Of a DNA stretch of 64,000 nucleotides, positions 24,675-32,971 are shown piece after piece. The notes under the pieces are model-generated. The model made no database searches, was not told the DNA's origin, and saw only the letters and a list, made by a program, of their open reading frames with translations. Made by a program: the position numbers and the translations under genes. Positions within the stretch are counted from its first letter, which is position 1. Each line of letters starts with the position of its first letter. Location of the stretch: positions 8,308,001 through 8,372,000 of the forward strand of contig NZ_CP127295.1 in the NCBI RefSeq assembly GCF_030285665.1, in the 5' to 3' direction. This stretch comes from Amycolatopsis mongoliensis. GTDB taxonomy: Bacteria; Actinomycetota; Actinomycetes; Mycobacteriales; Pseudonocardiaceae.

Positions 24675-26120
24675 ATGGACCTCGGCCGGCAGACCCGCGT
24701 GCGGCAGGCGTTCGACACCTTCTTCGGCCCGCCGGAACCACCGTCCGAACCCCCCGTCCTGAACCTCTTCCGCCGGACCGCGGAAACCGTGCCCGCCTAC
24801 CGGAAGTTCCTTCAGGAGCACGGGATCGACGCGGAAACCGTCACCACCATGGCGGACTTCCGGAAGCTGCCGCTGCTCGACAAGGCCGGCTACCACCGGA
24901 AGTACCCGCTGCCCGAGCTGTGCCGCGGCGGCACGCTCGCCGGCACCGACATGATCGCCGTCTCGTCCGGCTCCAGCGGCCACCCGACGATCTGGCCGCG
25001 TGCGCTCGAGGACGAGCTGCACGTCGCGCGCCGGTTCGAAACCGTCCTGGTGGACGCCTTCGAGGCCGACCGGCGCAGCACCCTCGCCGTCGTCTGCTTC
25101 CCGCTCGGCACCTGGGTGGGCGGCCTGTTCACCACGGCGTGCGTGCGCCACCTCGCGGCCAAGGGTTGCCCGATCACCGTCGTGGCGCCGGGCAACAACA
25201 AGGCCGAGATCCTGCGCGTGCTCCCCGAGCTCGCGCCGCACTTCGAGCAGGTGGTGCTGCTGGGCTACCCGCCGTTCGTCAAGGACGTCGTCGACACCGG
25301 CCTCGCCGAAGGCGTCGAGTGGCCCGCGTACGCGATCAAGCTCGTGCTGGCGGGCGAGGTCTTCAGCGAGCAGTGGCGCGAGCTCGTGGCCCGGCGCGCC
25401 GGGATCGCCGACCCGGTCCGGGACATCGCGTCGCTGTACGGCACGGCCGACGCGGGTGTCCTCGGCACCGAAACCCCGGTGTCGGCGGGCATCCGCCGGT
25501 TCCTGGCCGGCCACCCCGACCTGGCCCGCGAGGTCTTCGGCGACGCGCGCCTCCCGACGCTCGTGCAGTACGACCCGGCGAGCCGCTTCTTCGAGGTGCA
25601 CGAGGGCACGCTCGTCTTCACCGGCGACGGCGGAATCCCGTTGATCCGCTACCACATCGCCGACGACGGCGGGCTCCTGCCGCACGCGGAGCTGCTGGAC
25701 TTCTGCGCCCGCCACGGCTTCACCCCGCCGCCGGGGCCGGAGCTGCCGTTCGTGTACGTGTTCGGCCGGTCGCTGTTCACCGTGTCGTTCTTCGGCGCGA
25801 ACGTCTACCCGGAGAACGTCACGGTCGGCTTGGAGCAGCCCGGCATCAGCGACACGGTGACCGGCAAGTTCGTCATCGAGTCGGTGGAGGACGCCGACCG
25901 GGACCGCCGGCTGCGGATCACGGTCGAGACGGCGCCGGGCGCGACCGCCGACGCCGGCCGGATCGCCGCGGCCGTGCGCGAGCAGCTGCGGCGGCTCAAC
26001 AGCGAGTTCGCGCACTACGTCCCGGCCGAGCGGCAGCTGCCCGACGTCGTCCTGCGCCCGGCCGGCGATCCCGAGTACTTCCCGGTCGGGGTGAAGCACC
26101 GCTACACGCGGCAGTCCTAG
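24675..26120 (+). CDS. PaaK-like phenylacetate-CoA ligase family enzyme
   Basis: A 481-residue adenylate-forming enzyme of the PaaK family. The nucleotide-binding loop is AVSSGSSGHPTIWPR, followed by LYGTADAGVLGTETP and GDGGIPLIRYHI near the acyl-adenylate site, and a small C-terminal lid. It activates an aryl or other carboxylate as the CoA thioester or transfers it elsewhere. It lacks an aromatic-degradation operon next to it, so it may serve secondary metabolism or detoxification under control of the divergent MarR protein. TATGCT just upstream of the ATG could be a -10 element, suggesting a leaderless message. Confidence 0.82.
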   Translation: MDLGRQTRVRQAFDTFFGPPEPPSEPPVLNLFRRTAETVPAYRKFLQEHGIDAETVTTMADFRKLPLLDKAGYHRKYPLPELCRGGTLAGTDMIAVSSGSSGHPTIWPRALEDELHVARRFETVLVDAFEADRRSTLAVVCFPLGTWVGGLFTTACVRHLAAKGCPITVVAPGNNKAEILRVLPELAPHFEQVVLLGYPPFVKDVVDTGLAEGVEWPAYAIKLVLAGEVFSEQWRELVARRAGIADPVRDIASLYGTADAGVLGTETPVSAGIRRFLAGHPDLAREVFGDARLPTLVQYDPASRFFEVHEGTLVFTGDGGIPLIRYHIADDGGLLPHAELLDFCARHGFTPPPGPELPFVYVFGRSLFTVSFFGANVYPENVTVGLEQPGISDTVTGKFVIESVEDADRDRRLRITVETAPGATADAGRIAAAVREQLRRLNSEFAHYVPAERQLPDVVLRPAGDPEYFPVGVKHRYTRQS

Positions 26121-26530
26121 GCTTCGGACGCCCGGATGACCCGCTCGGTCGGGTCCGGCGCACCCGGGTCGCGCACGCGGTCGGTGATCAGGAAGCCCGG
26201 GAGCTCCGGCCCGGTTTCTTCGGTGAGCCGGAAGGTGCCGCCGCACGCGCCGGGGTCCCAGCCGAGCGCCCGCGCGTGCTCGACGAGCCGCCGGACGTCG
26301 CCGGACGCCGGGTAGGAGCCGTCGGTCGCGGCCGGGGTCCAGCCCGCGCTCGTCGCTTTCGAGAGCAGGTCGGCTTCCAGCGCGCGGCCGTTCTTGCCCG
26401 CTCCCCAGACGCGCACCCGGACGCACCGGTGGAGCTCGGCGCCGTCGCCGCGCACGGAGCCGATCGTCGCCCGCCAGGTGTAGTCCCGGTCGTCGGCACG
26501 CAGGTGGCGCAGCCTCGTTCGCACGGGCAC
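26117..26530 (-). CDS. Conserved hypothetical protein
   Basis: A 137-residue soluble protein beginning MPVRTRLRHLRADDRDYTWR. The middle has RVRVWGAGKNGRALEADL; the C-terminal half has ARALGWDPGACGGTFRL and PGFLITDRV. I have the impression of a small conserved actinobacterial family, with no assigned function. It lies 4 bases downstream of the TPR membrane protein on the same strand and is probably co-transcribed. Its stop overlaps the convergent CoA-ligase stop. Confidence 0.7.
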   Translation of the reverse strand: MPVRTRLRHLRADDRDYTWRATIGSVRGDGAELHRCVRVRVWGAGKNGRALEADLLSKATSAGWTPAATDGSYPASGDVRRLVEHARALGWDPGACGGTFRLTEETGPELPGFLITDRVRDPGAPDPTERVIRASEA

Positions 26531-26534
26531 CAGC

Positions 26535-29105
26535 TTAGGGCCGGAGCAACTTGCGGAAGCGGTCGCGCCGTTCGCCGGCGGACGAGCCGTCGGCGATGTC
26601 GTCGTCGAACCACGAGCAGAGCGCCGCCCACAGCTCCGCGCGGGCGCCGAAGCCGTCTTCGGCCACCAGGGAGTGTTCGAGCTCGGCGATGTCGGCGGCC
26701 AGCTGGTCGAGCCGCTGGTCGCACAGGCGGACGTACTCGCGGACCACGATGTTCGCGTCCAGGCCCGTCTTCACCCGTCGTCCGGCGGCTCCGCGCAGCT
26801 GGGCGTGCAGCTGTTCCTCGCGGTACGGCGGGAAGCCCGCGATCGATCCCGGGTAGCCCGAGTCGGCCGCCCACCCGCGGAACGCGCAGATCGCCTGGTA
26901 GCGCGTGTACCAGTCCTGCTTGCCGGTCGCGAGCTCGGTCAGCCGGCGCCAGGCGTCGCGGTCGGCCGAGCGCCAGCGGTCGAGCGTCCGGCCGTCCGGC
27001 GCCGGCCCGTCGTCGAGGACGCGGGTGCGCCAGAAGTGCGCCCGGCAGCCGGCGATCTCCCCGACGAGCTGCCGGACGTAGCTGACCTGTTCCCAGACGT
27101 GGGCGCGCTGCGGTCGCAGCGGCGCGGCGCGATCCGGGGAGAACGTGACCATCTCGAAAACGCGGAACAGCTCGTGGCCGCGCAGCGCGACGAGGTCGGG
27201 GTCCTCCCCCATCACCCACGACCGCCGCTCGGGCAGCCGGCCGCTGTGGCTGATCGTCGCGGCGTGGTACAGCTCGCGGACCGCGCGGCGGGCCACTTCG
27301 TCGCGCGCTTCGCCTTCGAGACGCGGGTTGCGGGCGCGGTCGCGGAGATCGCGTTCGCCGCGCGGGCCGACTTCGAGCATCGCGACGGCGTACACGCTCG
27401 CCGCGTTGTAGCACTCCTCCCACGACTTGCGGGAGCCCGCCGCTTCGACGGTGTCGTCGAGCGCCCGCGGGTCCGGCGGCCAGCGCCGGTCCGGGCAGAC
27501 GTCGGCCAGCCGCACGCGGCTGGCCGGGTAGGCGGGCTGGGGCACCGGGACCGCGCCGGTCACCGGCTCGACGTCCGCCATCGCGCGCCGCACCACCGCC
27601 CAGACCAGCGACAGGTCGAGCGCGCGGTTCGTCAGCTGCTGCCAGCTGCCGCGCCAACGCCGGCCGAACCGGCGGTAGTCCGCGATGAGCCGTTCGATCT
27701 CGTACTGCGACAAGGCGCCGAAGTACGAGCGCATCTCGGCGGCGCGCTGGTTGTATTCGGCCAGCTGCGCCGGCGTTGCCTCGTGGACGACGAGCTCTTC
27801 GGCCGGGACGCGCAGCACGCGGCGGTGCAGCTCGAGCCGCTTGTCCGGCGGGATCGCATACGGCCGCACGCGCACGTCGAGGTCGACGTACCGGCGGAAG
27901 CGCAGCTCCAGCGCCTGTCTCAGCTCGGCGCGGCGCAGCGCCCGAGCGTCGCCGGGCGCGCCCGCCGTCGTGCGCCGCACCCACCACGAGCCGGCCACGG
28001 AGTCGCCGTGACCGAGGACGAGCGCGTGCCGGTAGCGGGCGATCAGCAGCGCGACGGCGCGCCCGCGGCCCGCGTGGCGGGGCTGGCGCGCGAAGTCGGG
28101 GCCGATCCACCAGCGCGCCAGCTTCGGGTGGCCCCGGCTGCACAAGGTGATCACGTCGTCGTACGTGGCGAGCGCGTCGAGGTGCAGGTCGAGCTGCTCC
28201 TGCAGGGCGGCGATCTCGAGTCTGATGTAGACGTTCGACGGGTCGAGGCTCACCGCGCGGTAGTACTCGGCGAGGGCTTCGTCGTAGCGGCGGTGGACGA
28301 TGAAGTGGTTGGCGCGCTGGTAGGCGTCGAACAGCTCGTACGGGATCTTCGCGCCCCGCCAGGCGGCCCAGTGGATGTTGGTGCGCACGTAGGCGCTGCG
28401 CGGGATGACGAGCGCGGCGACGGCGTTCGCCGCGCGGTGCAGCACGCGCGGCCAGTTCTCGTCCTCGATCACCAGCGGGCTCGCGGCGAACCGCGGCACG
28501 CGGACGAGCTCCAGGATGAGCTGGTGGCGGCCGGTGGTGTTGCCCGGCCGGACGGTGCCGGTGACCGTGAACGCCGCAGGTGGCTGGGCGAGCCGGACCA
28601 GCTTGGTCGCGGCCTTCCACCAGCCTTCCGCGGAGTCGCCGGCGTGCTCGACGATCTGGATGAAGTCGTAGGAGCTCCCCGCCCCCGGCACCGGGGTCGG
28701 GGTGTAGAGCCGGGATTCGTTGAGGATCCGCTTGAACGCGGCGGTCAGCTCGACGGCGGAGTCGATCTCGCGGTCGTGGTCGCCTTCGAGGCGCTCGTCG
28801 GCGAAGAGGCGGATGTCGATCTGGTTGGCGCGGAAGGCGGCGGCCTCCAGGCGGGCCCGGCCGACGAAGTACAGCGTCAGCACCGCGGAGATGATGACGA
28901 CGGACGTCTGCAGCACGGTCCAGGTGATGACGCTCGCGACCTTCGGGTCGCGGACGAACGTCCAGCTCTGGAAGAACGGCAGGTACGGCACGACGGCGAA
29001 GCCGGCCGCGACGAGCCCGGCCGTCACCGCCGCGAGCCACCACCTGATCCGGTGAGCCGCCGGAAGTTCAGCCTGATCGAAGCCGCCGTGACGTCGCGCG
29101 GGCAC
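26535..29105 (-). CDS. Large membrane-anchored TPR-like protein, unknown function
   Basis: An 856-residue protein with two membrane helices near the N-terminus (about 24-45 and 60-80) and a long cytoplasmic part. Residues ~270-330 contain TPR-like helices (ANHFIVHRRYDEALAEYYRAVSLDPSN). The remainder is Arg/Trp-rich and helical, with no catalytic motif I recognise. GTG start with AGGGGGTGAT upstream. It precedes the 137-residue hypothetical gene. Such anchored TPR proteins often serve as scaffolds; nothing more specific can be said. Confidence 0.72.
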   Translation of the reverse strand: MPARRHGGFDQAELPAAHRIRWWLAAVTAGLVAAGFAVVPYLPFFQSWTFVRDPKVASVITWTVLQTSVVIISAVLTLYFVGRARLEAAAFRANQIDIRLFADERLEGDHDREIDSAVELTAAFKRILNESRLYTPTPVPGAGSSYDFIQIVEHAGDSAEGWWKAATKLVRLAQPPAAFTVTGTVRPGNTTGRHQLILELVRVPRFAASPLVIEDENWPRVLHRAANAVAALVIPRSAYVRTNIHWAAWRGAKIPYELFDAYQRANHFIVHRRYDEALAEYYRAVSLDPSNVYIRLEIAALQEQLDLHLDALATYDDVITLCSRGHPKLARWWIGPDFARQPRHAGRGRAVALLIARYRHALVLGHGDSVAGSWWVRRTTAGAPGDARALRRAELRQALELRFRRYVDLDVRVRPYAIPPDKRLELHRRVLRVPAEELVVHEATPAQLAEYNQRAAEMRSYFGALSQYEIERLIADYRRFGRRWRGSWQQLTNRALDLSLVWAVVRRAMADVEPVTGAVPVPQPAYPASRVRLADVCPDRRWPPDPRALDDTVEAAGSRKSWEECYNAASVYAVAMLEVGPRGERDLRDRARNPRLEGEARDEVARRAVRELYHAATISHSGRLPERRSWVMGEDPDLVALRGHELFRVFEMVTFSPDRAAPLRPQRAHVWEQVSYVRQLVGEIAGCRAHFWRTRVLDDGPAPDGRTLDRWRSADRDAWRRLTELATGKQDWYTRYQAICAFRGWAADSGYPGSIAGFPPYREEQLHAQLRGAAGRRVKTGLDANIVVREYVRLCDQRLDQLAADIAELEHSLVAEDGFGARAELWAALCSWFDDDIADGSSAGERRDRFRKLLRP

Positions 29106-29157
29106 CGTCGATCACCCCCTCGTGTCGCCAGGTTACTCGCGGAGGGGGTGTGGTTCG

Positions 29158-29466
29158 TTACGGCCCGTGATCCGCGATCTCGGCGATCACCTGGGCGTGG
29201 CACAGCTCCGGGACGCACCAGCAGCCGAGCCGCTTTCCCCGCAGCCCGGGCAGGAGGGCGAGCAGGTCCGGCCGGGAGAGCAGGTACTCGCGGTACTTCG
29301 TGACGACCTCCTCGCGGGAACCGTCCGGACCGGGCCGGAACGGGCTGGCCAGCTTCGACCCCGCCAGGTGCCAGCCGCCGCGGTGCATGGCCCGCCCGAC
29401 GTAGACGACGTCGGCGTAGTCCGGGTCGTCGCGGTGGCCCTTCAGGTTGACGACGGTGGTGGGCAT
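29158..29466 (-). CDS. DUF4326-domain protein
   Basis: A 102-residue protein matching DUF4326: TVVNLKGH, YVGRAMHRGGWHLAGSKLASPF, an internal YREYLLSRPDLLALLPGLRGKRLGCWCVPELCHAQVI. The CWC...CH group looks like a small metal site. The family occurs in phages and bacteria without a firm function. Preceded by GGAGGA. It is divergent from the STAS gene, and a strong hairpin lies just upstream of its start. Confidence 0.82.
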   Translation of the reverse strand: MPTTVVNLKGHRDDPDYADVVYVGRAMHRGGWHLAGSKLASPFRPGPDGSREEVVTKYREYLLSRPDLLALLPGLRGKRLGCWCVPELCHAQVIAEIADHGP

Positions 29467-29490
29467 GCGTCCTCCTTCCTCCCCGCCCAG

Positions 29491-29519
29491 CCTGGCGGCC
29501 CCGGCGCGGGGCCGCCAGG
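29491..29519. repeat. Perfect GC-rich hairpin upstream of the DUF4326 gene
   Basis: CCTGGCGGCCCC (29491-29502) and GGGGCCGCCAGG (29508-29519) form a 12-pair stem with a 5-base loop. It lies 24 bases upstream of a gene start and not after any recognised gene, so it is either in the 5' leader of the DUF4326 message or terminates an unrecognised short transcript. Confidence 0.6.
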
Positions 29520-29596
29520 GGCGGGCGTCACGCCCGCTCGGTCACCGGCACGTTCCGCCCGGTCCGCCCGGCGCAGTGCGCCTCGGTGGTCCACCT

Positions 29597-29639
29597 AGTG
29601 CAGATGCACTATGCTGAGGGCTCACGGTTGAGCCGTCAG
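29597..29639. promoter_or_regulatory. Paired inverted repeats upstream of the STAS gene
   Basis: AGTGCA-GA-TGCACT (29597-29610) is an operator-like palindrome. Directly after it, CTGAGGGCTCA and TGAGCCGTCAG (29614-29624 and 29629-29639) form an 11-base stem with one mismatch around a CGGT loop. The two elements lie about 110-150 bases in front of the STAS gene and could be its control region. Confidence 0.45.
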
Positions 29640-29746
29640 CCGCTGCCGGACGTTTCCGCGCCCGGGCCGGCGAGCTGCCTTGACCGGCATCACTCCGACC
29701 CCACGTCCGGCTCGCCCCCGCTGCCCGACGAAAGGGTGTGCCCGCG

Positions 29747-30139
29747 ATGGTTCCTGAACCTCGCTCGGCCGACCACGAGCTCACCACCACCGGCTGGATC
29801 ACCACCGGCGGTCACCTGTCCCTGCGCGTCTCGCGCCCCGGCCCGCGCACCGTCCTGGTCCGGGTGACCGGGGAGGTCGACCTGAGCACCGCGCGCGGAC
29901 TCGACGAAGTCCTGCGCTCGCGCATCCACAGCCCGGTCGGCGAGGTCGTCATCGACCTCTCCGGCGTCACGTTCTTCTCCGTCGCGGGCCTCAACTCGCT
30001 GCTGCGTGCCCAGCTCCTCGCCGACGCCACCGGGGCGCGCCTGACGGTGGACCCCGGCGGCTCGCGCGCCGTGGAGCGGCTGTTCACGTTGCTGCCGATG
30101 GACTTCTACGGGGTGATGAGCCCGCGGGCGGCCGGCTGA
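29747..30139 (+). CDS. STAS-domain protein with altered phosphorylation loop
   Basis: A 130-residue STAS-domain protein of the anti-sigma factor antagonist family. The loop that normally reads DSSGL is here FFSVAGLNSLL, so the phospho-acceptor serine is replaced by alanine; it may act as a constitutively active binder rather than a kinase substrate. AAAGGG is 10 bases upstream of the ATG at 29747 (a GTG at 29738 is possible but sits too close). No anti-sigma ATPase lies next to it; the kinase/response-regulator genes downstream are on the other strand. Confidence 0.83.
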   Translation: MVPEPRSADHELTTTGWITTGGHLSLRVSRPGPRTVLVRVTGEVDLSTARGLDEVLRSRIHSPVGEVVIDLSGVTFFSVAGLNSLLRAQLLADATGARLTVDPGGSRAVERLFTLLPMDFYGVMSPRAAG

Positions 30140-30143
30140 CCGC

Positions 30144-30524
30144 TCACGACGGCGGCTGCCCCAGCCGCCGGACGGTCTCGACGATCTTCGCGTTCGGCAC
30201 GCCCTTCACCAGGTACTCGGTGACGCCGACCGCGGCGAGCCCGGCCATCGACGCCCGGTCGGCGTAGGCCGAGAAGGCCAGGATCGCGGTGTCCGGGCAG
30301 CGCCGGGTGATCTCGCGCGCCGCCCTGGCCCCGCCGCCGCCCGGCATCCGGACGTCGAGGACCGCGACCGCGGGCCGGTGCTGCTCGGCGAGCCGGATCG
30401 CCTCGTCGGCGTCCCCGGCGACCGCGACGACGGCGATGTCGGGCTCCTCGTCGAGGACCTCCCTGAGGACGGCGCGGATCATCTCGTCGTCGTCGGAGAT
30501 CAGCACCCGCAGCACCTCGGTCAC
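30144..30524 (-). CDS. Stand-alone receiver-domain response regulator
   Basis: A 126-residue CheY-like receiver domain: acidic pair ISDDDE, phospho-acceptor Asp in VAVLDVRMP, conserved LAFSAYAD and the Lys in YLVKGV. No output domain follows. It overlaps the stop of the histidine kinase gene by 4 bases (ATGA) and so is made together with it. It probably serves as a phosphate sink, a phosphorelay intermediate or a protein-binding switch. Confidence 0.88.
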   Translation of the reverse strand: MTEVLRVLISDDDEMIRAVLREVLDEEPDIAVVAVAGDADEAIRLAEQHRPAVAVLDVRMPGGGGARAAREITRRCPDTAILAFSAYADRASMAGLAAVGVTEYLVKGVPNAKIVETVRRLGQPPS

Positions 30525-31723
30525 GGTTCGGCCCCCGCCACCTCGGGCAGCGTCGGCAGCCAGAACTCGACGGACGTGCCGCGGCCGGGCTCACTCGTCA
30601 CCGACAGCCAGCCGTGCGCCGCTTCGGCCCGTTCGTGCATCTCGATCAGGCCGAAGTGGCCCGCTCCGGCGTCGCCGCCCGCCGTGCCGACGCCGTCGTC
30701 GGTGATCCGCACGAGCGTCCCGTTGTCCACTGTGGACAGCCGGAGGTCGACCCGGGTGGCGCGGGCGTGCCGGTGGACGTTGCTGAGCGCCTCCTGGCAG
30801 ATGCGGTACACGGTGATCGCGACGGCCGGCGACGGCTCGGCGGTGAGCTCGTCCCGCAGCGAGTGCGCCAGCCCCCAGCGGCCCGCGACCTCGTCGACGT
30901 AGCCGGAAACGGCCTCCACCAGGCCGTGCCGGTCGAGCTCCGGCGGCCGCAGCCGGGACACCAGGCCCCGCAACCGGCCGATGGCGGCCTGCACCGACTC
31001 GTCGAGCCCCGCGACGGCGCTCGCGTGCGGCTCCGGCAGCCGGGCGGCGAGCAGCTGCAGGCGCATGCCGACGGCCACCATGGACTGGATGGACTCGTCG
31101 TGGACGTCCCAGGCGATCCGGCGCCGTTCGACCTCCTGCGCGTCGACGAGGTGGCCGACGAGCCGTCGGCGTTCGCGCAGGGCCTGCTCGGCGTTGCGGC
31201 GCTCGGTCATGTCGCGGGTGACCTTCCCGAAGCCCTGCAGCCGGTGCCGCCCGTCGAACAACGCCGTGATCACGACGTTCGCCCAGAACCGCGTGCCGTC
31301 CTTGCGGACCCGCCAGCCCTCGTCCTCCAGCCGCCCCTGCTCGGCGGCGATCTCCAGCTCCCGCACCGGCTTGCCCGCCGCGACGTCCTCCGGCGGGTAG
31401 AACACCGAGAAGTGCCGCCCGATGATCTCCGCCGCCGACCAGCCCTTGATCCGTTCCGCACCGGCGTTCCAGCTCGAGATGTGCCCGCCCTGGTCCAGCA
31501 TGAAGATCCCGTAGTCCTGCACGCTCTGCACCAGCAGCCGGAACCACTCCTCGCTCTCGCGGTCCCCGTCGGCCGGCCGGGCCACCGAAAGCCGCCGCCC
31601 GACCACCTCGTCGGCCGGCCACCCGGTGATCCGCTCGGCCGCCGGGCTCCAGCCCGAAACGCGTCCCCCCGCGTCCAGCGTGACGGTGGCGTGGTCCTCG
31701 CCCGGCCGAAGCTCGTCGTCCAT
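30521..31723 (-). CDS. PAS-containing NarL-type sensor histidine kinase
   Basis: A 400-residue soluble kinase. One short PAS-like segment (~10-55) runs directly into a full PAS-PAC module (~65-185, ending DMTERRNAEQAL). The HisKA_3 helix carries ERRRIAWDVHDE, where His is phosphorylated, and the ATPase domain shows NVHRHA, DDGVGT and HFGLIEMHERA. No membrane helices, so the signal is cytoplasmic (redox, heme, or a diffusible ligand). Its partners are the LuxR regulator 48 bases upstream and the receiver-only protein downstream. Confidence 0.9.
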   Translation of the reverse strand: MDDELRPGEDHATVTLDAGGRVSGWSPAAERITGWPADEVVGRRLSVARPADGDRESEEWFRLLVQSVQDYGIFMLDQGGHISSWNAGAERIKGWSAAEIIGRHFSVFYPPEDVAAGKPVRELEIAAEQGRLEDEGWRVRKDGTRFWANVVITALFDGRHRLQGFGKVTRDMTERRNAEQALRERRRLVGHLVDAQEVERRRIAWDVHDESIQSMVAVGMRLQLLAARLPEPHASAVAGLDESVQAAIGRLRGLVSRLRPPELDRHGLVEAVSGYVDEVAGRWGLAHSLRDELTAEPSPAVAITVYRICQEALSNVHRHARATRVDLRLSTVDNGTLVRITDDGVGTAGGDAGAGHFGLIEMHERAEAAHGWLSVTSEPGRGTSVEFWLPTLPEVAGAEP

Positions 31724-31770
31724 GCGGCAACTCTGCCGGATGAGCGCCGGGCCGGCACAGCGCGCCGGCC

Positions 31771-32400
31771 TCAGCCGATCAGGCCTTCCCGGCGGGCGAC
31801 GGCGACCGCTTCGAGCTTCGACCGCGCGCCGAGCTTCCCGAGGACCCGCTGCACGTGGTTGCGCGTGGTGTTGCGGGAGACGCCGAGCCGCTCCCCGATT
31901 TCCTCGGTGGTGGCGCCCTCCGCGAGCAGGTCGAGGGTCTCGCGTTCCCGCGCGGTCAGCGCCGCGCCGGTGAGCCGGTCGAAGATCTCGGGCTGCGGCT
32001 CCGGGTCGAAGACCACGCCGCCGGCCGCGACCTCGCGCACCGCGGCTTCCAGCACGCCGAGCTGCGACGACTTCAACAGGAGCCCCGCCCCGCCGGCCTT
32101 CGCGACCTGCGCGGCGACCGACGGCGGCGCGTCCCCGGTCAGCACCAGCACCCGCGCGCCGCCGGAGCCGAGCTCCGCGACGACGCCGAGGGCGTCGCCG
32201 TCGGCGAGGCGCCGGTCCAGCACCACGACGTCCGGGGCGTGCTCGCGCGTGTCGGCGACGGCTTCCACCCGGGACCGGGCGCGGCCGACCACCGTGATCC
32301 CGTCGGCGCGGTCGAGGGCCAGCTGCAGCGCCTCCGCCACCATGTCGTGGTCCTCCACGAGGAGGACACGGACGGGACTCGGCTCATCGGCGCTGCTCAC
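31771..32400 (-). CDS. LuxR/NarL-family response regulator
   Basis: A 209-residue response regulator: receiver domain (VEDHD acidic pair, phospho-Asp in VVVLDRRLADGD, Lys in GLLLKSS) and a C-terminal LuxR helix-turn-helix (LTARERETLDLLAEGATTEEIGERLGVSRNTTRNHVQRVLGKLG). The GTG at 32400 is chosen because GAGGG precedes it. It is the first gene of the unit regulator - kinase - receiver, and is expected to be phosphorylated by the kinase. Confidence 0.9.
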   Translation of the reverse strand: MSSADEPSPVRVLLVEDHDMVAEALQLALDRADGITVVGRARSRVEAVADTREHAPDVVVLDRRLADGDALGVVAELGSGGARVLVLTGDAPPSVAAQVAKAGGAGLLLKSSQLGVLEAAVREVAAGGVVFDPEPQPEIFDRLTGAALTARERETLDLLAEGATTEEIGERLGVSRNTTRNHVQRVLGKLGARSKLEAVAVARREGLIG

Positions 32401-32455
32401 GGGGTTCCCTCGGTGGACGGGTCGCTGCCGGCCCATCCTAGGCGCCCCGCGCGCG

Positions 32456-32908
32456 TCACCACGCGGGCGAGCTCGCCCGCAGCAGTCCCTCGGGGCCGGT
32501 GACCGGCAGCCGGTCGACGAGATCTTCGTGGTGGCCGGGTGCCCGGAACACCGGCGGCCGCGCCGGCCCGGCGACCGGAAGCCGGTCGACGAACCGCGCG
32601 ACGGCCGGCGGTGGCGGCAGGACTTCGGCCCCGCCGAGGTAGGCGAGCACCTGCGGCGCGCCGCCGCCCGCGGGCTCGGTCACCGCCGACCAGCCGTGCA
32701 CCTCGTCCCAGATCAGCGCCAGGTCGAGGCCCGGCCGATCCGGGAGCTCACGCTCGATCGCGACGTAGCCGGAGGTGGGCACGTGGAGGTCGAGCGAACA
32801 CGATTCGAACCCGACGCCGACGGCGCGGGCGACCCGGCCGAGGTAGGCCCGCAGGCCGCGGGCGAAGTGGTATTCGATGTCCCTGCCGAAGCCGATCAGG
32901 GTGTTCAT
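32456..32908 (-). CDS. DUF6292-family protein
   Basis: A 150-residue protein with the DUF6292 pattern: GLRAYLGRVARAVGVGFES, then TSGYVAIERELP, DLALIWDEVHGWSAV and VLAYLGG. Function unknown; found in Pseudonocardiaceae and relatives. The C-terminal third is Pro-rich and contains two copies of a DRLPV-GP motif. GGGAGG precedes the ATG at 32908. Confidence 0.8.
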   Translation of the reverse strand: MNTLIGFGRDIEYHFARGLRAYLGRVARAVGVGFESCSLDLHVPTSGYVAIERELPDRPGLDLALIWDEVHGWSAVTEPAGGGAPQVLAYLGGAEVLPPPPAVARFVDRLPVAGPARPPVFRAPGHHEDLVDRLPVTGPEGLLRASSPAW

Positions 32909-32971
32909 GCTGGCCTCCCACGCCCCCGTGGCGCCCGGATACCCCCGCCGACGGAAGATCACACGTTCGGG

